The position numbers and the translations under genes were made by a program. From Bhargavaea ginsengi (GTDB lineage Bacteria > Bacillota > Bacilli > Bacillales_A > Planococcaceae), in the NCBI RefSeq assembly GCF_900109165.1, contig NZ_FNZF01000002.1, positions 186,001 to 250,000 on the forward strand: DNA of 64,000 nt, written 5' to 3'. The notes beneath the pieces were generated by a model. That model made no database searches, was not told where the DNA came from, and worked only from the letters and a program-made list of their open reading frames with translations. Shown here piece after piece: positions 62,403 through 64,000 of this stretch (within the stretch, counting starts at the first letter, position 1; each line of letters opens with the position of its first letter).

Positions 62403-62930
62403 TTATCTTCTTTTTGCTTTTGGCGGACCGAGAATTTCGGCGAACACGATCGCCCGCGCGAGGTCCTCTTCGGATTCCGGCAAAAGGCGGTCAGGTTCAG
62501 CGATTTCCGTTTTGTAGATTGGCTGCTCGGTCACCGCTTTGCGATCGCGTGTGCGTTCACGGGTACGATCCTGCCTCGGATTGCGGGCAGTATCAGTCCC
62601 GTCTGCAGAGGTCCGTGTAATCTGTTGCGGCACACGCTCTGAACGCGTGACCACTTCCGGCTTTGGCTGCACAGGCTTTTTCTCTACTGTGCGGGGATCG
62701 GTCCGAAACTCCCCGGCCTCTTTCTGGATCTCCTTCTGAAGATCTTCGTAAAGTTGTTTTGTCAGGTCTTTCAGGCTGCCGCTTTTTTCAGCCGGCCTCC
62801 GGGGCACATCCTGACGGGATGGCGGCGCCTGTGTCTGCCCCGGCCTTTTTTCCGGTGGTTTCTGGTTGTCCTTTCCCTTGAACAGGGAGCCGATTATCAG
62901 AGAGATGATCAGCAGGATGATCGGTTCCAT
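62403..62930 (-). CDS. Unknown protein with N-terminal membrane helix and charged tail
   Basis: 175 aa, not recognised. N-terminal membrane segment MEPIILLIISLIIGSLF, then a long hydrophilic, mostly disordered part rich in Lys, Arg, Glu, Pro and Gln with a helical stretch SLKDLTKQLYEDLQKEIQKEAGEF near residues 52-75, ending in PESEEDLARAIVFAEILGPPKAKRR, which looks like a conserved helical end. It sits between floA and yqfC, where B. subtilis has a shorter gene (yqfB) not similar by eye. It may be a scaffold for the flotillin membrane site. GGGATG-like ribosome binding site. A terminator lies after it. Confidence 0.7.
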   Translation of the reverse strand: MEPIILLIISLIIGSLFKGKDNQKPPEKRPGQTQAPPSRQDVPRRPAEKSGSLKDLTKQLYEDLQKEIQKEAGEFRTDPRTVEKKPVQPKPEVVTRSERVPQQITRTSADGTDTARNPRQDRTRERTRDRKAVTEQPIYKTEIAEPDRLLPESEEDLARAIVFAEILGPPKAKRR

Positions 62931-62960
62931 CAGCTCATCCCCTTTCCGTCACACGTCGGA

Positions 62961-63959
62961 TCATTGGCCGTCGGGGCGCTTATCCTGCTCCTTGCCCATT
63001 TTGCCGAGGGATTCGCGCATCGAGGTATCTGCCTGGATGTTTTTGTAGTTTACGTAGTCCATGATCCCGATGTTGCCTGTGCGAAGAGCTTCAGCCATGG
63101 CGAGAGGCACTTCCGCCTCGGCTTCGACGACCTTGGCGCGCATCTCGCCGACTTTGGCGCGCATTTCCTGCTCGCTCGCAACAGCCATGGCACGGCGTTC
63201 TTCCGCTTTCGCCTGGGCAATTTTCTTATCGGCGTCTGCCTGCTCGGTCTGAAGCTCGGCACCAATGTTCTTGCCGATGTCGACATCGGCGATATCGATC
63301 GAAAGGATTTCAAATGCCGTTCCCGAGTCCAGGCCTTTTGAAAGGACTGTCTGGGAGATCATATCCGGATTTTCCAGGACGACGGTATGGTGCTTGGAAG
63401 AACCGATTGTCGAGACGATCCCTTCACCGACACGGGCAACGATCGTTTCCTCGCCGGCACCGCCGACGAGCCGTTCGATGTTTGCCCGGACAGTGATCCG
63501 GGATTTTGCCTTGACTTCGATTCCGTTCATGGCAACACCCGCGATAAACGGCGTTTCGATGACTTTAGGGTTGACCGACATGCTGACGGCTTCGAGCACG
63601 TCACGGCCGGCAAGGTCGATTGCCGCCGCCCGCTCGAATGTCAGAGCGATGTTCGCACGGTGCGCCGCGATAAGGGCGTTGACGACCCGGTCCACGTTAC
63701 CTCCTGCGAGATAATGGCTCTCCAGCTGGTTGATGCTCACATCGAGCCCTGCTTTGTGGGCCTTGATGAGCGGGTTGACGATTCGGCTCGGAATAACTCG
63801 GCGGAGCCGCATCCCGATCAGTGTGAAGATGCTGATTTTCACGCCGGCTGCGAGTGCGGAAATCCACAATGTGACCGGCACGAATGTAAAGAAGATCGAC
63901 AGGGCGATAATCACCAGAAACGCAACGATGATCAGCCCGATTGTTCCCAATCCTAGCAT
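62961..63959 (-). CDS. floA: Flotillin-like protein FloA
   Basis: Membrane-microdomain scaffold. 332 aa. N-terminal hairpin membrane insertion ([32 protein letters not shown]), then an SPFH-like domain with [40 protein letters not shown] and [26 protein letters not shown], and a C-terminal Ala/Glu/Lys coiled coil ([20 protein letters not shown]) with [12 protein letters not shown] at the end. AGGAGG before the ATG. The upstream gene is an NfeD-like membrane protein, the usual FloA partner. Confidence 0.96.
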   Translation of the reverse strand: MLGLGTIGLIIVAFLVIIALSIFFTFVPVTLWISALAAGVKISIFTLIGMRLRRVIPSRIVNPLIKAHKAGLDVSINQLESHYLAGGNVDRVVNALIAAHRANIALTFERAAAIDLAGRDVLEAVSMSVNPKVIETPFIAGVAMNGIEVKAKSRITVRANIERLVGGAGEETIVARVGEGIVSTIGSSKHHTVVLENPDMISQTVLSKGLDSGTAFEILSIDIADVDIGKNIGAELQTEQADADKKIAQAKAEERRAMAVASEQEMRAKVGEMRAKVVEAEAEVPLAMAEALRTGNIGIMDYVNYKNIQADTSMRESLGKMGKEQDKRPDGQ

Positions 63960-63970
63960 TCTGTTTCCTC

Positions 63971-64000
63971 CTATTCGGCGGAGGCTTCCCGGACAACGAT
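63971..64000 (-). CDS. C-terminus of an NfeD-like protein (cut by window edge)
   Basis: Only the last nine codons and a TAG stop are in the window (IVVREASAE). NfeD/YqeZ proteins always precede floA in Bacillales and often end in a short beta-strand such as this, so the assignment rests on position. The stop lies 11 bases before the floA start. Confidence 0.6.
   Translation of the reverse strand: MVVREASAE

Overview
The window is chromosomal DNA of a low-GC-phylum Gram-positive bacterium, most probably a Planococcaceae relative of Bacillus with a fairly high GC content (mid-50s percent, judged by eye). Gene order follows the Bacillus subtilis stretch from xseA/folD to floA almost gene for gene, mostly on the minus strand. 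There are no rRNA or tRNA genes, no CRISPR array, no prophage and no transposase gene. The single-chain glycyl-tRNA synthetase and the sigma-E-type sporulation genes fit a Planococcaceae-like, spore-forming or formerly spore-forming Bacillales. The species assignment is inference.

Region by region, left to right: xseA (cut by the window edge), folD, nusB; a tandem intergenic repeat; yqhY-accC-accB (acetyl-CoA carboxylase); a strongly reduced spoIIIA operon (spoIIIAC-AD-AE-AF-AG-AH, without AA and AB); efp-papA-aroQ-yqhR; a nested-palindrome element; the B12-dependent ribonucleotide reductase nrdJ; lipM and a divergent rhodanese-like gene; the glycine cleavage operon gcvT-gcvPA-gcvPB under a tandem glycine riboswitch; aroK; the competence pilus operon comGA-GG; small conserved genes, ltaS, yqgQ, a folate cyclo-ligase and rpmG; pbpA, sodA, a Na/Pi transporter; then ispG-yqfW, zur-znuB-znuC with a Zur box, nfo-cshB, yqfQ, ispH, yqfO-trmK, cccA, an acyl-CoA dehydrogenase, sigA-dnaG, ppsR-ccpN, glyS under a T-box, and the housekeeping run recO-era-cdd-dgkA-ybeY-pgpH-phoH-yqfD-yqfC-(unknown)-floA and the tail of an NfeD-like gene.

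Most genes are core housekeeping. The least ordinary region is the sporulation channel operon at 5.1-7.9 kb. A good sigma-E-type promoter sits directly in front of spoIIIAC. The ATPase gene spoIIIAA and spoIIIAB are absent from their expected place. SpoIIIAE lacks its exported N-terminal part and SpoIIIAF is cut down to its two membrane helices (52 aa), yet the remaining genes are intact, with tight spacing, ribosome binding sites and start-stop overlaps. Either this is a minimal form of the feeding-tube complex or a decaying relic. A second sigma-E-like arrangement precedes yqfC, where a candidate -10 box lies in the loop of a terminator whose 3' arm carries the yqfC ribosome binding site.

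Other regulatory elements read directly from the sequence are the glycine riboswitch, the glycine T-box, the Zur operator, a palindromic operator in the acyl-CoA dehydrogenase promoter, several sigma-A promoters with 16-18 bp spacers, and many intrinsic terminators. Alternative start codons (GTG, TTG, possibly CTG) are frequent and were chosen by ribosome binding site spacing. All functional names rest on recognising sequence families by eye; no database search was run.
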